From contig NC_089180.1 of the NCBI RefSeq assembly GCF_947507565.1, positions 1,860,001 to 1,924,000 of the forward strand: a DNA stretch of 64,000 bases. The letters run 5' to 3'. This DNA comes from Oscarella lobularis (lineage: Eukaryota; Porifera; Homoscleromorpha; Homosclerophorida; Oscarellidae). Positions 43,777 through 55,250 of the stretch are shown piece by piece. The stretch's first letter is position 1; each line of letters begins with the position of its first letter. A program made the translations under genes and the position numbers. The notes beneath the pieces are model-generated. The model was not told the DNA's origin. It saw only the letters and a list, made by a program, of their open reading frames with translations, and did not search any database.

Positions 43777-43850
43777 CCCTCTCAAGAACACCCGTATGAC
43801 GGTGTTCCAGAGTGGAACACCGTCATACGGGTGTTCTTGAGAGGGTCTGG
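43777..43850. repeat. Perfect 35-bp-arm hairpin repeat
   Basis: GACCCTCTCAAGAACACCCG plus TATGACGGTGTTCCA pairs perfectly with its complement around a 3-base loop. The outer tip GGGTCTGGGGACCAGGCTAG relates to the hairpins at 9574 and 19343 and to 56008-56055. It lies just outside the YR element. Confidence 0.85.
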
Positions 43851-43874
43851 GGACCAGGCTAGGAAAAATGGCGG

Positions 43875-43934
43875 CTTAATCAAGGAGATCTCGCTTACTA
43901 CAACTGGTCGGAAAAACTTGCGCAGTTTCCACAC
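43875..43934 (+). mobile_element. Scrap of Helitron coding sequence
   Basis: About 55 bases encode QGDLAYYNWSEKLAQFPH, which matches QGDLAHYNWSEKLAQFPP of the Helitron protein at 59783-64000 at all but two residues. No other Helitron part adjoins it. The rest, 43935-44340, has no supported gene. Confidence 0.7.
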
Positions 43935-44344
43935 GTTGTCAGAGGAACGATCTCGATTAACGGCGTGAAATCTCCGGCTACACCCTCAAGAAAAAACGAC
44001 CGTCTTCGTCACCAGGCAATGGTTGCCTCTGACGAGGTGTCCAATTACTACATTCGGCTCTGGAAACGTTCCCTGAAACTGGAACTTGTCGCTACCGAGA
44101 CACTGGCATACTCGGCATTGTTTCAACTGGGTCACGACTTCCTTAGCTTTCACCGCGACAAAGGCGAGTGTGAACGCCTTCGCCGTCCGCACTTTATTTA
44201 AATCCCACGCTCCACACGCAACCAAACTCTCCTCTAGCAAGATAGTTACAACAAAATACGGGGGGGACCACACACAACAAAAAAACAATAAATCAATACA
44301 GATAAACAATCACACACACGCTTGCGTATATCTAATGAAACTGT

Positions 44345-45405
44345 TCAAACTTCGCGATAGCCTTCGCCGATTCCATCCTCTTTGAAGAACTCCCCCAAAC
44401 GCCACTGCAAAGTCTCAAAGGTCGGCCGATCCATATCGCTATCCTTCCAGCAATCAACCATGACCTCGTACAATCTATCTGGGCACCCATGTGGCTGCGG
44501 CATTCGATAGCCTCGCTCAATTTGCTCCAGCACTTTGGCGTTGTTCATATCCGGATACGGAATCCGCCCGTACGTGACCAATTCCGTGAGTAGGATCCCG
44601 TACGACCAGACGTCGGACTTGATCGAGAACTTATGATAGAAGGCCGCTTCAGGAGCCGTCCACTTAATTGGAAACTTCGTTTTCGTGTGCGCTTTGTATA
44701 CCTCTTCGCTAATAACGCGCGCCAGGCCGAAATCAGTAATTTTCGTGACCAGATTCTCGCCGACGAGACAATTCCTCGCCGCCAAATCGCGATGAATATA
44801 ATTCTGCTTCTCCAAGTACGCCATCCCGGACGCAACCTGCGCTGCCATGTCGATGAGCTGCGGCATCTTGAGCGCGCGTCCCTCGCCGTGGAGATAATCG
44901 AGAAGAGACCCGTGCTTCATCAATTCGGTCATAATATAAGTTGGTTCGCCGACGGTGCAGACGGCGTAGAGTTGAACGAGCTTGGGATGACGTAGCTTCT
45001 TCATGATCTGAGCCTCCTCCAAGAACGCTTCCTTTGACATGGACCTCTCCTTGAGCGTCTTCACGGCGACGGGAGTCGTGTTGTTCCACAGGCCTTCAAA
45101 TACCTCGCCGAATTGACCCTGCCCAAGTTTTTGCTTGAGCTGCATGGATGGACGTGCGCGGAACTTCCCACTCGTCTGTCGTGTTGTGCGACATGCCGTC
45201 CGTTTGGGGCAGTTCTGCGCGTTGGCATGCCTTTTTCAGATTGATGCAGAGGACTCCGGCGTCTTTTTCGTAGTGTGCGACTAGATCCGGTATGTTGCTG
45301 AATGCGGAGCAACGCGCAACGTAGAAACCGACTTGGTCGACTTTGCGTATGCGATAGTGTTTCACCTTGTCGCCGTCGCGAACCGATAGGGAATAGTCTA
45401 TGACG
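44345..45405 (-). pseudogene. Src-type tyrosine kinase, SH2-kinase fragment
   Basis: The C-terminal half of a Src-family non-receptor tyrosine kinase. The SH2 second half (DYSLSVRDGDKVKHYRIRKV, GFYVARCSAFSNIPDLVAHY) is followed by the linker [10 protein letters not shown], then a complete kinase domain in one exon: [11 protein letters not shown] loop, VAVK lysine, HRDLAARN catalytic loop, [34 protein letters not shown]. The short tail ends GYREV. A four-base insertion (CATG, near 45143) puts the linker and the kinase domain in different frames, just before [14 protein letters not shown]3 and the first half of SH2 are missing; the fragment stops at the tandem array at 45424. So it is a broken duplicate, or a gene starting at the kinase MQLKQK. 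Confidence 0.85.
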
Positions 45406-45423
45406 CGTTATTCGTGCCAAAAG

Positions 45424-45880
45424 TCTTACCGTGCCCGAACCGCTTCTAAAAACCGGTCTATTTGACTTACCTTGGCCGAACCGCTTGTAAAAACCGGTCT
45501 ATTTGACTTACCGTGCCCGAACCGCTTGTAAAAACCGGTCTATTTGACTTACCCTGGCCGAACCGCTCCTAAAAACCGGTCTATTTGACTTACCTTAGCC
45601 GAACCGCTTCTAAAAACCGGTCTATTCGACTTACCGTGCCCGAACCGCTTGTAAAAACCGGTCTATTTGACTTACCTTGGCCGAACCGCTCCTAAAAACC
45701 GGTCTATTCGACTTACCGTGCCCGAACCGCTCCTAAAAACCGGTCTATCCGACTTACCGTGCCCGAACCGCTTCTAAAAACCGGTCTATTCGACTTACTG
45801 TGCCCAAACCGCTTCTAAAAACCGGTCTATTCGACTTACCGTGCCTGAACCACTTCTAAAAACCGGTCTACAAAACCAGT
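45424..45880. repeat. 41-bp tandem repeat array
   Basis: About eleven units of 'ttaccgtgcccgaaccgctt' + 'ctaaaaaccggtctatttga' + 'c' with alternating variants (gtgccc / ttggcc; cttcta / cttgta / ctccta). It cuts off the Src-like fragment. The following 45880-46660 has a short 'agtgaacagtgattaggga' repeat near 45975 and no supported gene. Confidence 0.9.
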
Positions 45881-46660
45881 TTCACTTGTTCTGATCGTAT
45901 AAACCGGTCTATACTACTGCCTCGTTTATATGGCGCTACAACAGTGTCAAAAATCAATGGATTAGTGATTAGTTAACAGTGAACAGTGATTAGGGATTAG
46001 TGAACAATGTGTCAAAAACAGCGATCAGTGCAAAAATGAACAGTTAGTTGCGTATAAATGAAATAGCTGTCTATGATATTGTACCCACGCGCGGTACTTA
46101 TTTGCGCTTGCGCGGTAAAAACGAATTTGACTATATGAGTTCAGGAAGTGCAGCTTTGTAAATGTTAGTTTTTAATTAATTAAGAAGAAGTGCGTTGTGT
46201 TTCAAGCATTTTTTGGCCCTCTATAAATAACCCACAGTCTAGTAAACTGCAGTTACCTAACCCTGGCCGTTCAATAGTGCAAGTGCAGACTGCTAAACCT
46301 GTACTGTACTGGCTGTACCGTTGGGAAAATAATGGCGGAGGCCAGGGAAGAAATTTTTAGCGCGTTGTACGTCAGAGTAAGGGCGTAGTTTGTTTTTGAC
46401 ATCAAGCGTTTGTCGCTGAGAAGTCATTCAATTAACACCAATTTACGCTACGCACAAGTTTTTTACGCCCTGCTAAAACTAATAGGCCTAAAAGATCGCC
46501 TATTTTGAAAAAGCTCATGATATTTTGAAAGTCCGGAAAAGGGAAGGTTGGACAGTCTGCAACTGTGCGCTTTCATTCTTACTTAGGTAAACTTTATAGA
46601 AACCCGGCAAATGGGTTGTTCAAAATGAGAAAACAATAACAGCATTATCTGCCTGCGGCA

Positions 46661-47793
46661 GTGTTTCACCAGAATCCGGCACTACGGAATTTGCAAAAAA
46701 TTAGAGAGGACTTACTCACAACCGTGCCTTTGCCAAACCTTGCCATTCACTACGTGGACAGAAAATCGGGCACAATGATCGTAGATAGAAGTGTGTCCGA
46801 CGAGAAGAAATACGCCTGCGACAAGCTGTTTGACATTCGCGATCCACCAGAGTCCAACTGCTTTTCTTTTCGCGTCAAAATCACAATAAAGTTGACGAGC
46901 ATCAGCAACGTTCCTGAACGTTCCTGTTGATTATCCGGAGTTCAGTGACACCTGCAATCGTGACGAACGTAAGAGATGACACACACCCACGGACAAGCAA
47001 TGGATCCGTACTTTCCTTTTCTAGAGAGATTCACGGCGAACTGCGACTTCGAAAACAAGGACGCGTGTGGCTATCACAACGACATGTGTCTGGGCCCTTG
47101 GACGGTTTCGTACGGCCTGGCGCCGCTTCGCGATCCCTATTCGTCGTCGTGCGATCTTCTGACGAATCTCGACATGGCCGCTTTGCAGTCGCCTGAATTC
47201 TCCATCGTTCCAGAGGGAGAGAGCGAGGAGAAGAGGTCGGTCAAGAGTCGTCAAAAAAGAATCGGTGAGATAACATTAATTGTATTTATTTATTTATTTA
47301 TTTGATATTTTATCTTTGAAGTCTATTCCTCGTTGCTCCTCGATCCCATCAAATTCGGACAAACGTACATCATGACGGGAATAATCAATACGCCTACTCT
47401 CACGAAGCACGCCAGCTTCAACAAAGCAATGGAGTTCACCTATTTCTTCGAAAATTATGGCGTTCATCAGTTAGTCGTTTCGATGCTCTGCGTATCGAAC
47501 GGATACCGAGTCCTTCCCATGCGTGAGGGCTTCTCCCATTATCGCTTGATAAACGGAGTAGAACTGGCCGTTGACAAAAAGGGGCCAAAGTGTTTGAATA
47601 TTCACTCGTTCTTAGGGGATTGCACGCAGTTTCAAGTCCAGTTTGCAGGCGGCGCGAGGGGTAGCCGACTCATGGTCGACGACATCTATTTTAGCTCTGC
47701 CTGCAGTAAGTTAGCTCCTCAATTCTGATAAAAGGAATTTTCTAAATCGTTTCCTTTGCACGTGCAGCGTCTGGCAGCTACGACAACGTGTGA
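46661..47793 (+). CDS. MAM-like domain protein gene
   Basis: A small multi-exon gene. Clear exons: one ending at 47264 (MDPYFPFLERFTANCDFENK, ACGYHNDMCLGPWTVSYG), 47322-47705 (VYSSLLLDPIKFGQTYIMTG to GGARGSRLMVDDIYFSSAC) and 47768-47793 (TSGSYDNV and stop). The CDFENKDACGY opening and the MVDDIYF closing with paired cysteines fit a MAM domain, an extracellular adhesion module. Frame 46661-46930 upstream (YVDRKSGTMIVDRSVSDEKK) may be a first exon, but its link is uncertain; no signal peptide or membrane segment was seen, so the protein's location is open. It is tail-to-tail with the CARD-Death gene, and its last two exons are duplicated at 52240-52425. Confidence 0.6.
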
Positions 47794-48463
47794 GAACGAA
47801 TGCTTGTACGCTGAAGTAACATTTAGCTGCGCTGTGTGAACGCTTTCCGTCTTGCGAGCTGGTACGTTGCATGTGTCCCTGTTATAGTATGTCGGTAGTC
47901 CTATGAAAAGAATGACTCCGCCTTCAAACAAAGAAAATCTTTCTTGTTCCCTGGTTCAAATTCAATAGGAAAACGGGCTTGCCTAAGAAGTGGATAAGTT
48001 CCGAGCTTTAACGTCGTCTGAAACAAAACCCCCGGAAAATCATCGTTCGTACACAGGCATGCACACACTTCAAAGATCAATTGATAACTGATTTTACTTT
48101 GAATCGTAAGAGACGCATCAGCAATACGACGTCACATTTTTGGCCTCGGTAACCTCAAATCATGAAATTTGGAATATGAGAAGCTATGGTTGGGGTCTTA
48201 CATGTCTCGGGTGAGAATTCATTAGATGGTCTCAAATAAGCTCTTAGTAGCCCACCTGAGATCAACTTAAAATGACGCAGTATAGGCATTCAAGATGACG
48301 CCGCGCGAAAGGATATATATTTACGCCTAGACACGGGCGTGCCGTGCTGTTTTTAAAAGTACATAGAATACCCACTACATCGAAAATCATTTTAATCTTC
48401 GAATTAGATGGCTTCTTTCCGTTTCGTTTAAATTCATCACGAGCCATAGGCAGCAAGATGCGT
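47794..48463. other. Convergent intergenic segment, duplicated downstream
   Basis: No gene. Much of this segment reappears with changes at 52430-53165 (e.g. 'gctttccgtcttgcgagctg', 'gtacgttgcatgtg', 'cacctgagatcaacttaaaa'), which shows that a block running from the end of the MAM gene into the CARD-Death gene was copied in tandem. Confidence 0.6.
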
Positions 48464-51400
48464 TCAGGGAATCTCTACGCTAGGCTCTTTCTCGTAAGCA
48501 GCGGCAATCGTTTCTGGATGAACGCCGCACTTTTCGCAGGCTTTGATGAGGGCATCTACGGTGGCTTTGGGACCACGCTTCAACTGCCAATCCTCTATAA
48601 CAATCATTGTCCGAAGAAAGTCGTCGTTGGTTAATGTCTTGTACTTGCGCACATTAGTGGCGTTTCCTGTCAAGAACGGAACAAGTCTTTCCCACTCTGA
48701 CTCCAATAAGTTTGCCACAACTTGGATGAGGACGGGGTTTACCTCTCCACGGAGCGAATCTGGCACCACTGTTTGACAAAACGAGTCCTCACCGGGAAAT
48801 CTAGGATTGGCATTATATGTAGGCAGCGATTGCTCTGAAACCCTGCTTTTCATGTCCATTGAACTTCTACCCAACTTGAAAGATGTGAACGTGAAAAAGA
48901 CATCAAATAATTTAATCACGACGAAAAAAATTATGGACAAAAGCGCTTTCGGAGGAAGTTCCTCAATTTCAAAAATTGCCAAAAAAAGGCTAATCCCTAA
49001 AGAAAGAAGGGCGACCCCTATCATCCATTTTATGCTCAAGAGAAGACCAGGAAATCGGCGCTCCACGTAGTCATTTTTGAGTAAAACGCTAATTGTTTGC
49101 GGAGTTTCATTGACTTCACTACTTGGATTGTTCTGTAAGCATTTGCACCGTAATGTGACCTCGTCCTCCTCCAGACTACGGTTGCACTTTAGAAGGTAGT
49201 TTCTTGTAATCCAGTCGTCCATTAGACTTTTGGAATGAGCACTGCTCATTAATGAGTCTACAGAAATGGTGACTGCATCATCTTCAGCAGGCGTCCAGAC
49301 GTCTTTCTCGATGTCTGACAGAGAAATTTCGATTGATGAGTGTTTGTCGACATTGCAGGAAAACTGGTCATCGCTTCTTTGTTCAAAATTTCTCCTCGCC
49401 ATGCGATTTTTGATTCGTTCAAGAACTTGGGGAAAAGGGCTGGAAAACACCAAGTGCACGGTCAGTGTTTTTCCTTTTGCAGGAACAAAATCCTTCCTTA
49501 TAAAGGCCTGTATTGCGACTTTGAACGACCCCCTTGCAATATTCAAATGCTGACAGAACGACTGCGTGTGGTATGTAACGTAGTCCGGCGAAAGACCAAC
49601 AACTGTGTGAGTGAACATGGCCACACGTGCCTCACTAGTCAATTCTCCCACTAAATTGTAGAGCAATAACGGACTCCGCAAATAAAATAAAGAGACGCGC
49701 GCGTCAGAGAGCTCGTTTAAGTCAAGTACGTTGGGAGCCTGAAAAGATACAAACTTTCGAAACGCCATACAGGGAGACAAAGTCAAGAGTCGTAGGTAAG
49801 CTCTCTTTCCATCCAACCACACACTGTGATCTGACAGAAACAGGCTAAATGTTATTTTTCGACGCTGCCCTTGAGCTAAGGCTCCTGGAGGAATTATCAA
49901 GCTAACTTTGTGATCGCTGAGATCAAGTCTTCCACCTAACTCGTCAAAAAACTCGAAAGCTGTAGCATCTCTTTTAAGCCTCGCTTTCTTTCCTCCCAAC
50001 CTAATAAGTATGGAAGTATCTGTAGATGCCAGTATTTCTGTAGGAGAGAAGTGAACAGAATTGGGCAAATCATTTGCTTTTAGCGCAGTTGCCAGCGCGC
50101 ACACAGCCTAGGATATAACGAAGGAAAATTAAAACATCAATCAGTTCAAGCTCTATCTCACCTGCATAACATCATTACACTCTCTATTCAATTCAGATTC
50201 AAACTCCGGAACACCTTGAAAAATTTGGGTAATACTTTCCGTCCTTTCAGTCAGTTCTTGAACAACAGCCGTCGAAACTCTTTGTCCCATTAACACGCCT
50301 TCGCGAAGATTTTCTACTTGACGGTTCAGTGTGTCTAAGTCGTGACTTAGTCTATCAATGAACAATGCTTTTCCCAACATCCCCACGCTTGTCCAATCAA
50401 AACGCTGCAGCCTTGATAGAACGCCTACAATGCAGCCCATACACAATTTTTTTACGCAAAACGACAACGTTGTACCTTTTCTACAGTATGGCGGAAAGGA
50501 TCCAAACGTTTCTCGAAGACGTTGACACCATCGGTTTCTTAGCTATAAAAAAGTATGTTAGCGTGCAAAGGCAGAACAGCTTTAAAGGGTTGTATACCCA
50601 AAGTCTAGGTCGATGAAGTACAAGGGAGTTGCTCACCATCAAAAGAGCAAAAAGTCCCCAAGCAGAATAATAAAGGAATAGTTTGGAAATCTCTGACATG
50701 AGAAGTCTATGTTTTACAACGGATTGAATACCTAACTCATTGCCAAGCGCAGAAAGCTCCTTGAGCGCCAAACTAAAACTATTAGAACAGCACTTCTCAA
50801 TATATGACAGCACAAGGCATGAAATGTGGCTTTTAGGAACTCTCTGTACAGGGCATACCGTCCCGAATTGAAAATGTAGATTGAAATAGGAATGCAAACG
50901 ATCCTTCATAATTCGATGAACGTCCCCGTGATAAATGCCAGTAGCAACAGCTGCATCAGCTAGTGCTTCAATGTAAGTATCAATGTCAGTATCAACGTCT
51001 ATTTCAATGTCAGCATGTGATAAGGGCACCTGTTCAGGTTTAGAAATGTACATAAAGCTTTCAGCATAATAACTGGCAATAGGCGATGCTATTTGACTGA
51101 CGTCAAACACCGGTGTTAGAAGCCTGGCACCAATAAACGAGAACGGAATAGAAAAAAGCAGCAGAAGAACAATGGTACCACCGTGCAAGTAAAACTGCGC
51201 TGACTGGCCAAAGAAAAACCGATTACCGTGAGGCTCGTAGCATTCGCGACGAATCTTTTCCAACATCATATCTATTACAGTTTGTAACATATCTTTCTTT
51301 CATTCAAGTATGAAAGGTCCTCACCAGACTGTCGTCGCAAGATAAAGTGATAGAGATCCTGACAGCCATCCGTGCCGTTGAGTACGTCGCAAAAGTCATT

Positions 51401-51643
51401 AAAAGTGGGCCACTGTCTATCTCGAAGATATTCGAGCAGCCCTTTCGCTGCCTCTGAGCTGTTAACCCCCGCTACGTGATGGAGTTCTTTGCACTTGGAG
51501 GCTGTAAGGAGGCCGCTAGATTGAAGATTCCCTAAAAGAGGACCTCTCGCGAGGAATGCGGCGAGAAGAGCGGCAAGCTCGTCCCAGTTCCAGTCCTGTT
51601 TCCAGTTTGGATCTGCCATTTCGCGTGCGGAGAGTACGTACAA
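48464..51643 (-). CDS. Membrane CARD-ZU5-Death domain protein
   Basis: A death-fold signalling protein with an order I do not know from any named family. Exon 1 (about 51315-51643) starts MYVLSAREMADPNW and holds a CARD-like helix bundle (ELAALLAAFLARGPLLGNLQ, GLLTASKCKELHHVAG, WPTFNDFCDVL, DLYHFILRRQ). Exon 2 (about 50637-51290) has a strong membrane segment (TIVLLLLFSIPFSFIGARLL) and a second hydrophobic stretch. Exon about 50161-50420 is a coiled coil (LNRQVENLREGVLMGQRV). The last exon (48464-50106) has ZU5 (GGRLDLSDHKVSLIIPPGAL), a beta-rich part, a hydrophobic pair (KWMIGVALLSLGISLFLAIF and a second) and a C-terminal Death domain (LESEWERLVPFLTGN, DFLRTMIVIEDWQLKRG). The joins between exons 1, 2 and 3 are unsure: they need 32-bp introns or are frameshifts. 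A kinase-Nudix gene remnant lies directly upstream. Confidence 0.7.
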
Positions 51644-51737
51644 AGCGACTGCGCAACATTATGCAGGAATGTAGGGCGGGCCCGGGAAAAAAGTCGACAC
51701 CCGCCGGACACCGTACAGTAGTTCTAGCCTGTATCCT

Positions 51738-52235
51738 AATCGTAGATTGCTAGTTGTCTTCTAGCCGGTTGACAATCAGCTTCACGGCTCCGCTTCACTT
51801 GGCAACGTAGCGACGAATGAGAATAGCCAAGCAGAGGGCATTTCGTTGCATAGCTTCCTTCAGTTGACTAGAAACGGTACAAAGAAAAAAAACGTTGTAT
51901 TAATTATTTAATTAAGTAGGGTCAGACATCTTTTAGTACCTCTGTCACGCAGCTATCAGCAACAAAGATTTCCGTCTTGAGAAAGCCGCAGATGAAGTAT
52001 TCAGCTGATATCTGCTCAACGTCAAACGGATTCTTCCGGCCTACATTTACAGTTGCATTATCACGCTGCGCACATGTCCCCCCTCACTCACCTCGAAATG
52101 ACTTCTCATACAAGTCCGGTGCAGTTGATCTTTCCTTGGGATTCTCGCAGTAGCTAGCCTTCACAATCTCATTCAACGTTCCAGGCTCGGAATTTCGTAG
52201 CGATTCCCAGACGGCATCTCCGGAAAATCGTCGTC
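51738..52235 (-). pseudogene. Kinase-Nudix-like gene, remnant copy 1
   Basis: Pieces of the intact gene at 56280-58563. The beginning of its last exon is at 51738-51870, the small NPFDVEQISAEYF exon at about 51940-52050, and the end of the kinase C-lobe exon at about 52095-52235. The Nudix-like part and the kinase N-lobe are gone. It sits about 95 bp upstream of the CARD-ZU5-Death gene on the same strand. Confidence 0.75.
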
Positions 52236-52425
52236 CGTCTTAGGGGATTGCACGCAGTTTCAAGTCCAGTTTGCAGGCGGCGCGAGGGGTAGCCGACTCA
52301 TGGTCGACGACAATCTATTTTAGTTCTGCCTGCAGTAAGTTGGCTTCGCAATTCTAATAAAGGAATTTTCTAAATCGTTTCCTTTGCACGTGCAGCATCT
52401 GGCAGCTACGACAACGTGTGAGGAC
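52236..52425 (+). pseudogene. Duplicated 3' end of the MAM-like gene
   Basis: LGDCTQFQVQFAGGARGSRL, MVDD and the final TSGSYDNV-type exon of 47620-47793 are repeated here. One extra base in the GACGACAATC stretch shifts the frame. The junction with the kinase remnant at 52235 marks one edge of the tandem duplication. From 52430 to 53165 the sequence is the duplicated intergenic block, without a gene. Confidence 0.75.
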
Positions 52426-53165
52426 GAATGCTTGTATGCTAAAGTAAAATGTGGCTGCGCTGTGTGAATGCTTTCCGTCTTGCGAGCTGGTACGTTGCAT
52501 GTGTTTCCTGTTATAGTTTGGCTAATGTGTGGTCTTATGAAACAATGGCTCCTCCCTAAAACGTTCCCTAATTTATGAAGATGTGGCTAGCACGTGACAG
52601 TCTCCTAATTCAAATCGAATAAGAATAATGGACTTCTCAGACCGCATCCAAGGACTAGTGAATCATCCACGTGCAGTCTCTCGCCGTCAGGCCCTTAGAT
52701 GGAGATTGCGCGGAGAGGGCGTACGAAGTCTTTCCGGATCGTAATCTCGCCGTAACTGGCCTGCCTGATTTAAATACCGTCTTTACCCGGTTTCCATACT
52801 CATTCTATTAGAGGGCGGCCTCAATTAATTATGGTAGTTGACCTGTATTTGAACTAACGGTTCAGACCGCGTCCAACCAACCACTCACTCATCGACAGGG
52901 TGCGAGAAATGTTGCTTCATCCAAACTTAGGACACCCAACTGAGATCAACTTAAAAAACTGACGAGGCAGGCATTCGAGATGGCCACACGCCACATGTGC
53001 GTGCCGTGCTGTCTTTATGTACATAGAAATCTACATATACCGAAAATCATTTTAACCCTAAAATGTGTGTAAAGCTAAATTCTAGAAATAGCGTACATGG
53101 CTTCGTTCGTTTCATTAATTAATCACGAGACATAGGCAGCAACACGAACTCAGAGAATCCTGACG

Positions 53166-54102
53166 CTAGGAGGAAGTACTTCTCTTCTTGTAACCAGCAG
53201 CAATCGTTTCTCGCTGAATGCCGCACTCTTCGCAGGCTTCAATGAGGAAATCAACGGTGGCTTTAGAACCACGATTCATCTTCCAATCGTCTAGGACCAT
53301 CATTGCCCGAACAACATCGTCGTCAGCTATTCGCCTGTAGTATAGTATATCACTGGCATTTTCTGTCAAAAGTGGAGCAAGTCTTTCCCACTTTGACTTT
53401 AATAAGTTTGCTACAATGTGGATGAGAGTGGAGTTTACCTCTCCAGGGAGCAAATCTGGCACTCTTCTTTTTTTGTCCACTGACCTCCTACCAAACGTGA
53501 ACGATGTGAACGTGAAAATTGACCAAATTAAAGCTTCCGTCAGAGAGATCCAAATCGTTGACGCAAGCCATGTTGACTCTACGTTAATTTTAGCCATTGC
53601 ACCATAAGATAAAATCCGTATAATCCAACATATAAATGAGACAATAGATGAAAATCGGCGCGTCTCACGAGACACATTTTTTAGTAAAACTCTAATAGTT
53701 TGCGGAGTTTCTTTGACTTCACTACTCTAAGCATTTGCATTTGTAACATATCTTTCTTTCATTCAAGTATGAAAGGTCCTCACCAGACTGCCGTCGCAAG
53801 ATAAAGCGATAGAGATCCTGACAGCCATCCGTGCCGTTGAGTATGTCGCAAAAGTCATTAAAAGTGGGCCACTGTCTATCTCGAAGATAATCGAGCAGCA
53901 TTTTCCCTGCCTCTGTGCTGTTAACCCGCGCTACGCGATGGAGTTCCTTGCACTCGGAGGCTGTAAGAAGACCGCCAGATTGAAGATTCCCTAAAAGAGG
54001 ACCTCTCGCGACGAATGCGGCGAGAAGAGCGGCAAGCTCGTCCCAGTTCCAGTCCTGTCCCCAGTTCGGATCTGCCATTTCGCGTGCGGAGAGTACGTAC
54101 AA
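53166..54102 (-). pseudogene. CARD-Death gene, internally deleted copy 2
   Basis: A paralogue of 48464-51643. The CARD exon (to 54102, MYVLSAREMADPNWGQDWNW) is well kept. It then jumps straight to the part just before the second membrane segment (CKCL, then SEVKETPQTIRVLLKN), followed by hydrophobic segments and a Death domain (LKSKWERLAPLLTENASD, DDVVRAMMVLDDWKMNRG). About 2.3 kb with the first membrane segment, coiled coil and ZU5 is missing. An 11-base deletion next to the join also puts a stop after CYKCKCLE, so it may make a free CARD of about 125 residues. The separate TM-Death frame may be non-functional. It is preceded at 76 bp by kinase-Nudix copy 2. Confidence 0.75.
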
Positions 54103-54177
54103 CGCGACTGCGCAACATTTGCTATGCAGGAATGCAGGGCGGGTCTGGAAAAAAGAAAGTTGACACTGTACCTAGTT

Positions 54178-55250
54178 CTAGCCCTCCGTTTCTTCGCGAA
54201 CAACGCTGAACTCACGCTCGACGGCCGCGTAGCCGAAAAACGACTGGAGCACCTTGACGACGACCAATTTTGCCGAACTGGCGAAATTCTTAAAATTCTC
54301 GCCAACAAATTTCACCATGGTCGAAAGAATGAATTCGACGGCGACGATTTTCTCGTTTTGAGGTCGATCTTTTCGTAATCTTTTATTGAGCAGCTTCGCT
54401 CGACGAGTGAAGATGAACATGGGAGGTTTGTCGGCCGTTACTAAGGCAACGTGAAGACCGAACGAATTGCTGAACGTCGTATTGACGATTTTTTTCGACG
54501 GGACGACTTCCTGCTTCGTTTCTCCGGGAAGCTCTTCCATACACGTTTCTCGCATCGCTCGATGGATGCAGTAGGTCATCTGGGCAAATTCGAGAACGAT
54601 CTGCTGTTCTTCTTTGTCGCCGGCTCGAGGAAGCTGAAGCATTTTTAAGCCGATCGTCGGATTGTCGTTGATAATCTTTTCACGAGCCTTCTTCTGAAGT
54701 TCTGCCAAATGACTATGGAATATTTCTTCATAGACTGTTTAGTATCCTTCTAGCCGGTTGACAATCGTGATTTCGCGCTTCACTTGGCAACGTAGCGACG
54801 AATGAGAATAGCCAGGCAGAGGGCATTTCGTTGCATAGCTTCCTTCCGTTGACTAGAAACGGTAGAGAGAAAATACGTTGTATTAATTCATTAATTACGT
54901 AGGGTCAGACATCTTTTAGTACCTCTGTTACGCAGCTATCAGCCACGAAGATTTCCGTCTTGAGAAACCCGCATGTGAAATATTCAGCTGATATCTGCTT
55001 GACGTCAAACGGATTCTTCCGGTCTACATTTACAGTTGCATTATCACGCTGCGCACATGTCCCCCTCACTGACCTCGAAATGACTTCTCATGCAGTTGAT
55101 CTTTCCTTGGGATCCTCGCAGTAGCTAGCCTTCACAATCTCATTCAACGTTCCAGACAATTGGCTCGGAATTTCATAGCAATTCCCAGACGGCATCTCCG
55201 GAAAATCGTCGTCGTCATCATTGCCGTCTCCGTTTGCCTAGACGATGAGC
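54178..55250 (-). pseudogene. Kinase-Nudix-like gene, decayed copy 2
   Basis: A paralogue of 56280-58563. The last exon (54178-54708) keeps QKKAREKIINDNPTIGLKML, the EVVPSKKIVNTTFSNSFGLH block and the C-terminal helix (TMVKFVGENFKNFASSAKLV), but an internal deletion removes the segment with the Nudix box. Upstream, 54760-55250 holds remnants of the two small exons and of the kinase C-lobe exon, with small deletions. The N-lobe and catalytic loop are absent. Confidence 0.8.

Noticed and set aside
45424-45880. CRISPR-like regular repeats
   Set aside because: The units are contiguous with no unique spacers, and the genome is eukaryotic; it is an ordinary tandem array. The same applies to 30075-30628 and 3948-4362.
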